Position numbers and translations under genes: made by a program
From: Candidatus Uhrbacteria bacterium GW2011_GWF2_39_13
GTDB taxonomy: Bacteria; Patescibacteriota; Patescibacteriia; UBA9934; GWF2-40-263
Direction: 5' to 3'
NCBI GenBank assembly: GCA_000993535.1
Contig: LBWG01000017.1
Coordinates: 1-38,285, forward strand
DNA: 38,285 bases
Notes under the pieces: model-generated
Told to the model about the DNA's origin: nothing
Database searches by the model: none
Seen by the model: only the letters and a program-made list of their open reading frames with translations
Shown here: positions 25,138-32,878 of the stretch, piece by piece
How the letters are laid out: every line of letters starts with the position of its first letter
Numbering within the stretch: position 1 is the first letter of the stretch

Positions 25138-26097
25138 GTGGATATATTTAAAAATATTCTTTCAATGGATGAATTTAAAGATAAACCGCCGGTTCTGGTT
25201 GATATCGGAGCATCCGCGTGTATTCATGCAAAATGGAAGGATATTGCAAAGTGGTCTATTTGTATCGCATTTGATCCTGATATGCGCGAAATGGATTATA
25301 TTGGCAAGGAAGACAAGCGCTTCAAGAAGCTTTATGTGTTTCCTGATATTGTCCATGAATCTATAAATGGAGAAATAGATTTTTACCTTACAGCCTCCCC
25401 CCAGTGCTCAAGTATTTTGCGTCCTGATAAAGAAGCTCTTCAGCCGTGGTATTTTGCAGGATTATTTGAACTTAATGACAAGAAAAAATTTAAATCTATT
25501 ACCCTCAGCCATGTTCTGAATAAACTCGCCATAAATCATATTGACTGGTTCAAGGCAGATTCACAGGGAACAGATTTAAGACTTTTTAAAAGTCTTGAAG
25601 AGCGTATTATTAAAAATATCACTGTTGCGGAATTTGAACCCGGATTAATTAATTCATATATTGGCGAAGACAAGTTATGGCCGTTGCTTAAATTTATGGA
25701 TACGTTGAACAGCTTCTGGATTTCAGACGTTAAAATCAAAGGGAGTCAATTTTTCCCTGCTGAACTTTTGAAAAAATATCTCTCACCTTTCACAAGCAAG
25801 TTGATTTCAAGTGCCGTGAAGAGTTCGCCGGGATGGGCCGAAATTTCTTACCTAAATAAAATGGAAACTGTAACTGAAAGAAGGCAACTGCTGTTTGCCT
25901 GGATTACCGCAATGATAGAGCGCCAATATGGATTTGCTCTCTACGTGGCAGATAAGGGCACAAAATTGCAGGATAACAGAATTTTCAGTGAACTGATTAC
26001 AATTACAATAAAAGAGTTTAAAAAGTCTTCGCTGAACAGCGGATTATTAAAAAAAGCATTCGCCAAATTATTTCATATGTTTAAATTAAGAACATGA
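25138..26097 (+). CDS. FkbM-family methyltransferase
   Basis: The 319-aa protein has the FkbM pattern: VLVDIGASACIHAKW as SAM loop, an acidic AFDPD strand end, and HIDWFKADSQGTDLRLFKSL, the family's 'D-x-x-G-x-(D/E)' element, followed by VAEFEPG. FkbM enzymes O-methylate sugars and natural products. The C-terminal ~120 residues go beyond the core fold and may bind the acceptor. The start is GTG 25138, 2 bp after the TIGR04325 stop. Two adjacent methyltransferases suggest a multiply methylated glycan. Confidence 0.82.
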   Translation: MDIFKNILSMDEFKDKPPVLVDIGASACIHAKWKDIAKWSICIAFDPDMREMDYIGKEDKRFKKLYVFPDIVHESINGEIDFYLTASPQCSSILRPDKEALQPWYFAGLFELNDKKKFKSITLSHVLNKLAINHIDWFKADSQGTDLRLFKSLEERIIKNITVAEFEPGLINSYIGEDKLWPLLKFMDTLNSFWISDVKIKGSQFFPAELLKKYLSPFTSKLISSAVKSSPGWAEISYLNKMETVTERRQLLFAWITAMIERQYGFALYVADKGTKLQDNRIFSELITITIKEFKKSSLNSGLLKKAFAKLFHMFKLRT

Positions 26098-26124
26098 TAT
26101 TATAATTTATATTGGGGATTTGCA

Positions 26125-27105
26125 ATGGGAAAAATATTTCAAAACAAAAAAGTACTGATAACTGGCGGGTTGGGTTTTATCGGCTCAAATCTCGCAAAAC
26201 GACTCGTCAAAATGAATGCTGAGGTAACTATCGTCGACAGCCTGATACCGGAATATGGCGGCAATTTATTCAATATAAAAGGATTCGAGGATAGGCTTAA
26301 AATAAATATTTCAGATGTCCGTGATGTTCACAGCATGAAATATCTTGTGCAGGGAATGGATTACCTTTTCAATCTTGCCGGACAGACCAGTCACATGGAT
26401 TCCATGTCCGACCCTTTTACCGACTTGGAAATAAACAGCAAGGCACAACTGTCGATACTTGAGGCCTGTAGAAAAAACAACCCTGACATAAAAATTGTTT
26501 TTGCCAGTACACGACAAATATATGGACGTCCACAGTATTTACCCGTCGATGAAAAACATCCATCAGCCCCCATTGATGTCAACGGAATAAATAAGTTGGC
26601 AGGAGAACAGTATCATGTTCTTTACAACAACGTTTACGGGATCCGTTGCAGCATTTTGAGATTGACCAATACTTACGGGCCAGGAATGAGGATAAAAGAC
26701 GCCAGGCAGACGTTTGTAGGAATATGGATTAAAAACGCTATCGAGGGAAAACCGTTTGAAGTTTGGGGGGGCGAACAGCTGAGAGACTTTACCTTTGTTG
26801 ATGACGCAGTAAACGCATTTCTTCTTTGCGCAGCAAAAGATAATGCTAATGGAAAAGTTTATAATTTAGGCGGAGAACGCAACTTTACGCTGAAGAAACT
26901 GGCGAAAATTATTGAAACTTTTTCTGGATGCGAGTACCATATCAGAGATTTTCCATCTGATAGAAAAGTCATAGATATCGGCGACTATTATTCAGATTAT
27001 AGCAAAATTAAATCCGAATTGAACTGGGAACCTGAAACATCTCTTGAAACAGGTATGAAACATACATTTAACTTCTACAAAGCAGCTATCAATCATTATC
27101 TTTAA
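26125..27105 (+). CDS. NAD-dependent epimerase/dehydratase (extended SDR) with Asn in place of the catalytic Tyr
   Basis: The 326-aa extended SDR has TGGLGFIGSNLA (13-24), AGQTSHMDSM, FASTRQIYG, then DVNGINKLAGE where YxxxK is expected: K157 is kept but residue 153 is Asn. Downstream LRLTNTYGPGMR, VWGGEQLRDFTFVDDAV and YNLGGERNFTL are typical of UDP-sugar epimerases/dehydratases. I recall the NGINK variant recurring in a group of these enzymes, so it is probably not a random mutation. It may use different acid-base chemistry (Y133 in RQIYG is nearby) or serve as an NAD-bound sugar-binding protein. ATG with a GGGG ribosome site. Confidence 0.85.
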   Translation: MGKIFQNKKVLITGGLGFIGSNLAKRLVKMNAEVTIVDSLIPEYGGNLFNIKGFEDRLKINISDVRDVHSMKYLVQGMDYLFNLAGQTSHMDSMSDPFTDLEINSKAQLSILEACRKNNPDIKIVFASTRQIYGRPQYLPVDEKHPSAPIDVNGINKLAGEQYHVLYNNVYGIRCSILRLTNTYGPGMRIKDARQTFVGIWIKNAIEGKPFEVWGGEQLRDFTFVDDAVNAFLLCAAKDNANGKVYNLGGERNFTLKKLAKIIETFSGCEYHIRDFPSDRKVIDIGDYYSDYSKIKSELNWEPETSLETGMKHTFNFYKAAINHYL

Positions 27106-27125
27106 GACTGAAGAGTAATTTTATA

Positions 27126-28694
27126 ATGAACTGTAAATTTCGCCAGGGGCCAGTTGTTCTTGTCTCCAGGAAAATACAATATGTTTTTCCTTTGGCTTAC
27201 GCATATCTCGCGGCTTACCTTAAACAGCATGGCGAACATGTTATTATTCTTTTCAAAGAATATCCTCCTGAAAAAATGGCCAGTTTAATTTTAGAACTTA
27301 ATCCGCTTCTTGTGGGATTTGGAAATCTTTATCCTGAACTCAAGGAAACCGCTGATATAATCAGTATTCTTAATAAACGCGACAGACAGTTCCCTGTCGT
27401 CATAGGGGGACAGATGGTTTCTCCCACCCCTGAATTTGCCGTTAAAATAACAGGCGCTGATTTCGGGATAACAGGAGAAGGCGAGATTACCCTTCATAAA
27501 CTTGTACTCGCGTTGCGTGAGGCAAAAGACCCCCTTGAAATCAAAGGGCTTGCAGTCAGGCAGGGTAATGATGTAATCATGACCGGACCAGGAGAGTTCA
27601 TAGAAGATATTTCCCAGTTGCCTAAAATTCCATACGAACTCTTTCCCGCTGATAAATGGCTGCCTATTGGGAAATGGTATGCCGGATTTGTTCCGAATTC
27701 TTTCTGGCATTACGATGACAGGGTCGTCAATATTCATGGTGGACGGGGATGTCCATTCAATTGTAATTTCTGCTATCACCACAGCAAGCCAAGGTATCGC
27801 TCCATTGAAAGCATGATGGCAGAGGCCAGTGAATATTTGGATAAGTTTGACGCCAATATTCTTTATTTTTCCGATGATACCGTGTTAATGTCCCCTAACA
27901 GGGCAAAGGAGCTTGTCAAGGGGATAAGGCAGTTAAACAGGAAAGTGAAATTTTCAGTTTCCACCAGATTTGATATTATTGCCCGAATGGATGATAATCT
28001 GCTCAATGAACTTCATGATGCAGGTTGTATTATTATGGGACTTGGTTTTGAATCAGGCTCAGACCGTATCCTTGATATTATCGGGAAAAATTTCACCGTT
28101 GATGTAATGCTCTCTGGTGTTGAACGTCTAAAAAAAGCAGGCATACTTCCTACTGGCAATATAATGGTAGGTCAGTATACAGAAACTGCAGCTGATGTTG
28201 AGGCATCAATCCAGCTCATGAAAAGAAGTCTTGAGATTTTCCCGCAGATGGAATACAGCTTTTCCCTTTGTACGCCATTCCCCGGTTCTGCACTTTATAA
28301 TATGATAATGGAAAAGGGCCTTTTAAAAGACGATCAAGATTTTTATAACAAATTCTTCTCAGGCAATGATGCTGATTCATGGAAGCTGATTGTTAATCTT
28401 TCGGCGATGACAGACAAACAAGTCCATGAAATGTACAGTAAATTGACTCATGAATACACTGAAACCAAAAAGAGACTTTTCAGTCCTTTATTGAAATACA
28501 TATACTATTCACAAATTGCTTATTATCGTTTATGGCGAATTTCCGACAGAGTAATAACGAGAATTTTACCGGGCAGTACTCCATCAGGCATACCAAGAAG
28601 CCTCGTTTCCGGTATTTACGACTGTGCCCAGAGATATACTCAGAAAATAAACTGGAAACTAAGAAAACTTGATAGCTTCCTCAAAAATGAATAA
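27126..28694 (+). CDS. B12-binding-domain radical SAM protein, rSAM 8
   Basis: The 522-aa protein has an N-terminal B12-type domain (1-160: FPLAYAYLAAYLKQHG, VVIGGQMVSPTPE, GITGEGEITL) and a radical SAM core with C209-PFN-C213-NF-C216. Later strands are YFSDDTVLMSPNRA, IMGLGFESGSDRIL and GNIMVGQYTET. The basic C-terminal ~90 residues contain a YYSQIAYYRLWR stretch suggesting membrane contact, as in the other two B12-type members here. It sits among the glycosyltransferases, apart from the other radical SAM block. It overlaps the next gene by 8 bp if that starts at 28687. Confidence 0.85.
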   Translation: MNCKFRQGPVVLVSRKIQYVFPLAYAYLAAYLKQHGEHVIILFKEYPPEKMASLILELNPLLVGFGNLYPELKETADIISILNKRDRQFPVVIGGQMVSPTPEFAVKITGADFGITGEGEITLHKLVLALREAKDPLEIKGLAVRQGNDVIMTGPGEFIEDISQLPKIPYELFPADKWLPIGKWYAGFVPNSFWHYDDRVVNIHGGRGCPFNCNFCYHHSKPRYRSIESMMAEASEYLDKFDANILYFSDDTVLMSPNRAKELVKGIRQLNRKVKFSVSTRFDIIARMDDNLLNELHDAGCIIMGLGFESGSDRILDIIGKNFTVDVMLSGVERLKKAGILPTGNIMVGQYTETAADVEASIQLMKRSLEIFPQMEYSFSLCTPFPGSALYNMIMEKGLLKDDQDFYNKFFSGNDADSWKLIVNLSAMTDKQVHEMYSKLTHEYTETKKRLFSPLLKYIYYSQIAYYRLWRISDRVITRILPGSTPSGIPRSLVSGIYDCAQRYTQKINWKLRKLDSFLKNE

Positions 28695-29658
28695 TTATCA
28701 ATTTGTGACACTTTTTGATAAGTTTTATCTTTACAGGGGACTTGCCCTTGCAAGATCTCTGAAAAATACCTGCCCTGCAGCCAGGCTTTTTGTTATATGT
28801 CTTGATGATATTACCTTTAAAATCCTGAGTGAACTGCACTTGGCAAATGTTTTTCCGATAGCAAAAGACGAATTTGAGAACAAAGAACTTCTTGCCCTCA
28901 AGAACAAACGGAATAACGCGGAATACTGCTGGACGTGCACTCCTGCCTCCGTCAAATACGTATTGGAAAAGAACCCTGACATTGATATGCTTACTTATCT
29001 TGATGCAGACCTCTTCTTTTTTGCTCCTCCAGATATTATTTTTGACGAAACAACTGATTGCTCAGTCCTGATAACAGAACATAGATTCAGAAAAAACATC
29101 AAGTGGAATGAGTATTACAACGGCAGATTCAATGTGCAATATTTAACATTCAAAAACAATCCGCAGGGTTTGAAAACACTAAACTGGTGGTATGACAAAT
29201 GCATTGAATGGTGTTATGACAGGCATGAGGCTGAAAGATATGGCGATCAGAAATATCTTGACAAATGGCCTGAAATTTTTGATGGCGTGAAAATACTTGA
29301 GAATATCGCCACATGCCTGGCCCCTTGGAATTTGTTGACTCATAAGTTAAGCAGCAAAAGTGGATTGGTGATGGTTGATGAAAGAACGCCATTGGTTTTC
29401 TATCATTTTCAAAGCTTGAAGATATTTTCAGAAAACGCTTTCAACATGGCAGTGGATTACAGATTGAGAAGAGAAGACAGAGAATTAATTTATCTGCCTT
29501 ATTTGCTGGAATTGCAAAACGTCATCACCAAATTAAAAAATGAGTATCCTCAATGGAAGCCCCAATTTGACCAATTGGAAAATAGAAACGGTTTTTTCAA
29601 AAGTTTAAAATTTATCAAAAGGAAGTTCCTTCTGAAGGACAATTATTTTACATTATGA
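28687..29658 (+). CDS. GT8-like glycosyltransferase (GT-A fold)
   Basis: About 323 aa from ATG 28687 (preferred to the track's TTG 28669). It begins YQFVTLFDKFYLYRGLALARSL, as in nucleotide-diphospho-sugar transferases that open with a 'walking' strand. The metal-binding DxD occurs in MLTYLDADLFFF. GRFNVQYLTFKNN and CIEWCYDRHEAERYGDQKYLDKW follow, close to the GT8/DUF-type pattern ending in a QKYLD element. It adds a sugar whose identity cannot be predicted. It overlaps the next aminotransferase gene by 4 bp. Confidence 0.78.
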   Translation: MNNYQFVTLFDKFYLYRGLALARSLKNTCPAARLFVICLDDITFKILSELHLANVFPIAKDEFENKELLALKNKRNNAEYCWTCTPASVKYVLEKNPDIDMLTYLDADLFFFAPPDIIFDETTDCSVLITEHRFRKNIKWNEYYNGRFNVQYLTFKNNPQGLKTLNWWYDKCIEWCYDRHEAERYGDQKYLDKWPEIFDGVKILENIATCLAPWNLLTHKLSSKSGLVMVDERTPLVFYHFQSLKIFSENAFNMAVDYRLRREDRELIYLPYLLELQNVITKLKNEYPQWKPQFDQLENRNGFFKSLKFIKRKFLLKDNYFTL

Positions 29659-30737
29659 ATATTCCATTTTTTGATTATTTAAGACAGTACAAAAGCATCG
29701 AACAGGAAATCCTTTCGGAAACAGGAAAAGTACTTTCTTCAGGACAACTTTTCTTCGGAGCGGAAACGAGAAAACTTGAAAGAGGATTTTCTGATTTCAC
29801 TGGTGCAAAGCATTGTGTCGCTGTCAGCTCCGGAACAGACGCACTATATATCGCGTTGAAAACACTCGGCATCGGCCATGGAGATGAAGTAATAACCGTT
29901 TCAAATACCGCAGTACCTACAATAAGCGCAATAAGAATGACTGGCGCAAATCCTGTTTTTGCCGATGTGAACCACGCTAGCGGATTGATTGACATAAATG
30001 CAATCCCCTCTCTGATAAATACAAAAACGAAAGTAATTCTTCCAGTCCATCTATATGGCGCCTTCTGTGAAATGGATAAAATCCGTGAAATAGCGGACAA
30101 ACATCATCTTTTCATTGTCGAAGACTGTGCGCAGGCATGTGGTACTTCTTATAATGGACGCCATGCTGGAAGATATTCCGACATCGGATGTTTTTCATTT
30201 TACCCGACAAAAAATCTGGGCGCCTACGGAGACGGAGGCTGTGTAATTACCGATAATGATGAATATTTCGAGAGAGCAGCAAAGATCAGATTTTACGGTT
30301 TCGATGAAGACCGGCGCTCCGTCACTGAGGGGATAAACGGCAGGATGGATGAAATTCAGGCGGCAGTTTTAAATCTTAAATTGAAATATCTCAGTAAATG
30401 GATTGCCACAAGAAAATCCATCGCGCAATATTATATTGAGAAAATTAAAAATTCACTTATATCTTTACCCGAAAAAGATGAATTCTGCTCATATCATCTT
30501 TTTATCATAAGTACCACACATAGAGATCGGCTTGTTCAATATCTGAAAAAAAACGGTATCGCCACTGCAGTGCATTACCCTGTCCCCATCCATCAGATGA
30601 AAGCTTATGACTTTCCCAACCTTCATCTATATGCTACGGAAAAGCGCGCCGGGGAAATACTAAGCCTTCCTCTCTTTCCAGAACTTCAACAGGACGAACT
30701 TGATTATATATGCGACACTCTGAACAAATTTGAATAA
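29655..30737 (+). CDS. DegT/DnrJ/EryC1 PLP-dependent sugar aminotransferase 2
   Basis: The 360-aa protein is homologous to the aminotransferase at 21997 but clearly diverged. It has SSGTDALYIALKTLGIGHGDEV, the PLP Asp in IVEDCAQACG, and the Schiff-base Lys in CFSFYPTKNLGAYGDGG (K186). GIATAVHYPVPIHQMKAY and LSLPLFPEL close the protein. The H-Y-P-V-P-I-H-x-x-x-A-Y motif resembles enzymes acting on 3- or 4-keto-6-deoxy sugars. Having two such enzymes implies two aminosugars, or two amination sites, in the product. It runs into the next gene with a one-base gap. Confidence 0.9.
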   Translation: MNIPFFDYLRQYKSIEQEILSETGKVLSSGQLFFGAETRKLERGFSDFTGAKHCVAVSSGTDALYIALKTLGIGHGDEVITVSNTAVPTISAIRMTGANPVFADVNHASGLIDINAIPSLINTKTKVILPVHLYGAFCEMDKIREIADKHHLFIVEDCAQACGTSYNGRHAGRYSDIGCFSFYPTKNLGAYGDGGCVITDNDEYFERAAKIRFYGFDEDRRSVTEGINGRMDEIQAAVLNLKLKYLSKWIATRKSIAQYYIEKIKNSLISLPEKDEFCSYHLFIISTTHRDRLVQYLKKNGIATAVHYPVPIHQMKAYDFPNLHLYATEKRAGEILSLPLFPELQQDELDYICDTLNKFE

Positions 30738-30738
30738 A

Positions 30739-31461
30739 ATGCGATTTTCAATCATAACAGCTACCTGTAATTCAGAAAAGACCGTCGAACACACTGTTCG
30801 CAGCGTCATGAGACAGGAACTTGCCGACATCGAACATATCATTGTGGATAATTGCTCTTCGGACAATACTTTGAAGATTATTTCAGACTGCAAAAGTCCA
30901 TTTGTAAAAGTCATATGCGAAGCGGATAAAGGCATCTATGATGCTTTCAATAAGGGATTGAAAGCCGCTTCAGGTGAAGTAATTTCCTTTCTTAACTCAG
31001 ATGATTATTACCTCAAAGACGCGTTGAAAAAAGTTTCAAATGTTTTTTCAAAGGATAAAGATGCTGTCTGTGTTCATGGGAATATTCAGGTGAACAATAG
31101 AACAGTGAAGCCTGTAAAAGGTTTTTCTTCTTTCGGCGGAAGAAGGATTTTTCATCCTGCGTCATTTATGCGCCGCACTGTATTTGATGTTACTGGAAAT
31201 TTTGATACACAGTTTAAGATAACATCTGATCTGGATTTGTTTCTGCGCATCCCGGAATTTTTAAAGTTCGTCTATATAGACGCCCCCCTTACAAGTTTTG
31301 CTCTCGGAGGTATCAGCACCCAAAAACTTTTTTCAGTCCCTATTGAAATAAAAAATGTTCTCTTAAAAAACAATTATCCTTCCCGTCTTGCGTATCTTAT
31401 ATTTCTCATTGAAGTGATTAAAAACATTAAATCAATCACATACAGACGCATATTCAGTTGA
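30739..31461 (+). CDS. Glycosyltransferase family 2
   Basis: About 240 aa from ATG 30739, one base after the upstream stop (the track's TTG 30730 is 3 codons earlier). The GT-A core has SIITATCNSEKTVEHTVRSV, HIIVDNCSSDNTLKII, EADKGIYDAFNKGLKAASGE and FLNSDDYYLKDA with the metal-binding DD. The WcaA/WbyL-like C-terminus has FHPASFMRRTVFDVTGNFD and ITSDLDLFLRI. It adds one sugar of the glycan. This is the last gene of the array, followed by a stem-loop terminator 27 bp downstream. Confidence 0.88.
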   Translation: MRFSIITATCNSEKTVEHTVRSVMRQELADIEHIIVDNCSSDNTLKIISDCKSPFVKVICEADKGIYDAFNKGLKAASGEVISFLNSDDYYLKDALKKVSNVFSKDKDAVCVHGNIQVNNRTVKPVKGFSSFGGRRIFHPASFMRRTVFDVTGNFDTQFKITSDLDLFLRIPEFLKFVYIDAPLTSFALGGISTQKLFSVPIEIKNVLLKNNYPSRLAYLIFLIEVIKNIKSITYRRIFS

Positions 31462-31488
31462 AATCACTGAAAGCAAAATATACAATGG

Positions 31489-31535
31489 GGAAAAATCTTC
31501 GGCACCCCAATACCCGAGAAAATTTTCCTTTCTTT
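31489..31535 (+). terminator. Rho-independent-type terminator ending the glycan array
   Basis: GGAAAAATCTTCGG (31489) pairs with CCGAGAAAATTTTCC (ending 31528) in a long, slightly imperfect stem with an 11-nt loop, followed by TTTCTTT. It starts 27 bp after the GT2 stop. A second small hairpin, TGCCTC-ACCG-GAGGCA at 31653-31668 followed by TTACGTTTTT, may act as backup. Confidence 0.55.
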
Positions 31536-31652
31536 ATTATGCAATTACAGCTATATAGATGCCTCCATTCGCACCCACGAAAACATTTTTTCTGCCACAC
31601 AATCCTCCAAGCTTAGTAACACCCGTCCTTTTATTTACAACCCTTTTGCCTT

Positions 31653-31679
31653 TGCCTCACCGGAGGCATTACGTTTTTC
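31653..31679 (+). terminator. Small hairpin with T-run, possible second terminator
   Basis: A perfect 6-bp stem TGCCTC/GAGGCA with an ACCG loop is followed by TTACGTTTTTC. It may also slow transcription from the opposite side. The short stem makes this a weaker call than the hairpin at 31489. Confidence 0.4.
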
Positions 31680-31712
31680 TTTAAAATTTTTACTTTTTTG
31701 AGTTTTATGAGG

Positions 31713-31740
31713 TTGAAAGAAATAAGCTTCACTGTAGAAT
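31713..31740 (+). promoter_or_regulatory. Sigma-70-type promoter upstream of the NIF3-like gene
   Basis: TTGAAA (31713-31718), a 16-bp spacer and TAGAAT (31735-31740) lie 50 bp before the ATG at 31790. Both hexamers match the consensus in 5 of 6 or 4 of 6 positions, making this the best-looking promoter in the window. It separates the housekeeping block from the glycan array. Confidence 0.55.
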
Positions 31741-31789
31741 ATCCTTTCGCATTATTTTTGAGGACAAAGATAAATCTAAAAGGTTATTT

Positions 31790-32107
31790 ATGGAAGAAAT
31801 GCTTAAATTGGAGTTTTATGTACCGGATTCACATCTCACTGCGGTAAAAAAGGCTGTTTTTGAAGCAGGCGCCGGTATTCTTGGAAATTATGACAGCTGT
31901 TGCTGGGAAACTCTCGGCTCCGGACAGTTCCGACCCAAAGAAGGCAGCGAGCCATACGTGGGCGAACAGAATGTCATCGAAAAAATCAAAGAATACAAGG
32001 TAGAGCTTATCTGCCCCGCGGCTGATATAGAAAAAGTAATAACGGCACTCAAAGAGAGCCATCCTTATGAAACACCGGCTTACCAGTATTGGAAAGTAAC
32101 GGTATAA
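31790..32107 (+). CDS. NIF3-like (YqfO middle-domain type) stand-alone protein
   Basis: The 105-aa protein matches the small domain inserted in NIF3/YqfO proteins and also found alone. It begins LKLEFYVPDSHLTAVKKAVFEAGAGILGNYDSCCW, continues GSGQFRPKEGSEPYVGE, and ends ALKESHPYETPAYQYWKV. The fold resembles PII/CutA-type ferredoxin-like proteins. Function unknown; metal binding is proposed for NIF3 proteins. It has its own promoter, with a weak AAGG ribosome site before the ATG. Confidence 0.87.
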   Translation: MEEMLKLEFYVPDSHLTAVKKAVFEAGAGILGNYDSCCWETLGSGQFRPKEGSEPYVGEQNVIEKIKEYKVELICPAADIEKVITALKESHPYETPAYQYWKVTV

Positions 32108-32122
32108 AAGCTATTGTATCAA

Positions 32123-32197
32123 ATGGAGATGTTCTGACGAAGCGGAGCTCTCCATGTTTTCATATATAATAAACCTGTATATGGTTTGCGCTTCGTC
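32123..32197 (+). promoter_or_regulatory. Interlocked inverted repeats (possible pseudoknot leader) before the M50 gene
   Basis: Two perfect inverted repeats interlock. ATGGAGA (32123-32129) pairs with TCTCCAT (32149-32155), and GACGAAGCG (32136-32144), located in the first loop, pairs with CGCTTCGTC (32189-32197). The arrangement is H-type pseudoknot topology, or two alternative folds. The first stem plus GTTTT could also end NIF3 transcription. It sits entirely between NIF3 and the M50 frame. Confidence 0.35.
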
Positions 32198-32228
32198 GCG
32201 ACTATACCGCAACTGTTGAGGTCATATT

Positions 32229-32861
32229 ATTTTTATTCAGCGGCTCTTTACAGATCCAGGGGCGGCGCTAATACAGATAGTCATTGTGATATTTTCCATC
32301 TGCTGCCATGAATACGCCCATGCAAGGGCGGCGCTATGGCAGGGAGACAGCACCGCCGCAAATGGGGGACATCTGACATTGAACCCCTTAAAGCAGATGG
32401 GTATTTTTTCGCTCATAATGCTGGCATTCCTGGGTATTGCTTTCGGCAGCGTCCCGGTAAACCCGGCAAGAATGAAACACAGATACAGCAATATGCTGGT
32501 ATCCATTGCCGGACCGCTTACAAACTGCCTGCTCTTTATTCTTTTTACAATGTTTATCGCCCTGGCTGTCATTTTCAAAATAAACTCAGATGGTCTTATA
32601 CTGTTCTTGCAGCTGGGGGCAATCATGAACGCTCTTCTCTTCATCCTGAATATGCTGCCAATCCCGATGCTGGACGGATGGAGCGTTTTCGCCTACTTTT
32701 TCCCCCGTTACTCCAGACCCCAGAGTGAATTCGCAAAGGGTATAATGCTTATCCTTATCCTCGGCATATTCATATATATAAACAAACTCTTCGAAATTGC
32801 TCTTTTTATGACACAGGAACTGCTGGGCTTCTTTCTTTTCATCGCGCAATCCATAATCTGA
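32229..32861 (+). CDS. Site-2-protease-type (M50) zinc metalloprotease, probable non-AUG start
   Basis: The track starts at GTG 32286, which would cut off the first transmembrane segment. The frame is open from 32220 and reads IFIQRLFTDPGAALIQIVIV, as in the N-termini of the YwhC-type M50 family. No ATG/GTG/TTG lies there; ATT 32229 has a GAGG site 7 nt upstream. The zinc motif is CHEYAH (HExxH), with GHLTLNPLKQMG after it. The second site is LNMLPIPMLDGW, where the NPxxDG-type element is partly kept. Four to five helices are predicted. It probably cleaves proteins within the inner membrane. XseA follows 17 bp on. Confidence 0.8.
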   Translation: MFIQRLFTDPGAALIQIVIVIFSICCHEYAHARAALWQGDSTAANGGHLTLNPLKQMGIFSLIMLAFLGIAFGSVPVNPARMKHRYSNMLVSIAGPLTNCLLFILFTMFIALAVIFKINSDGLILFLQLGAIMNALLFILNMLPIPMLDGWSVFAYFFPRYSRPQSEFAKGIMLILILGIFIYINKLFEIALFMTQELLGFFLFIAQSII

Positions 32862-32878
32862 AAAGCAGATAGTGCCTT

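Larger units (their letters stand above)
31462..31789. other. 328-bp intergenic region between the glycan array and the housekeeping block
   Basis: It holds the stem-loop terminator (31489-31535), a second small hairpin with a T-run (31653-31679) and a good promoter (31713-31740). A short minus-strand open stretch (31537-31656) reads like a Gly-rich protein tail (VFVGANGGIYIAVIA) but has no start or context. I see no gene here. Confidence 0.6.

Noticed and set aside
1070-31461. RiPP cluster, suggested by several SPASM radical SAM enzymes and an ABC exporter
   Set aside because: I looked for short precursor ORFs in every gap. The gaps are 1-40 bp except 10780-10911, which is the 5' part of rSAM 4. 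No precursor, RRE or peptidase was seen.
31537-31656. Minus-strand open stretch ending in VFVGANGGIYIAVIA, resembling a Gly-rich protein tail
   Set aside because: It is about 40 codons long, has no start codon, and overlaps a hairpin. I recognise no family, so it is not called a gene.
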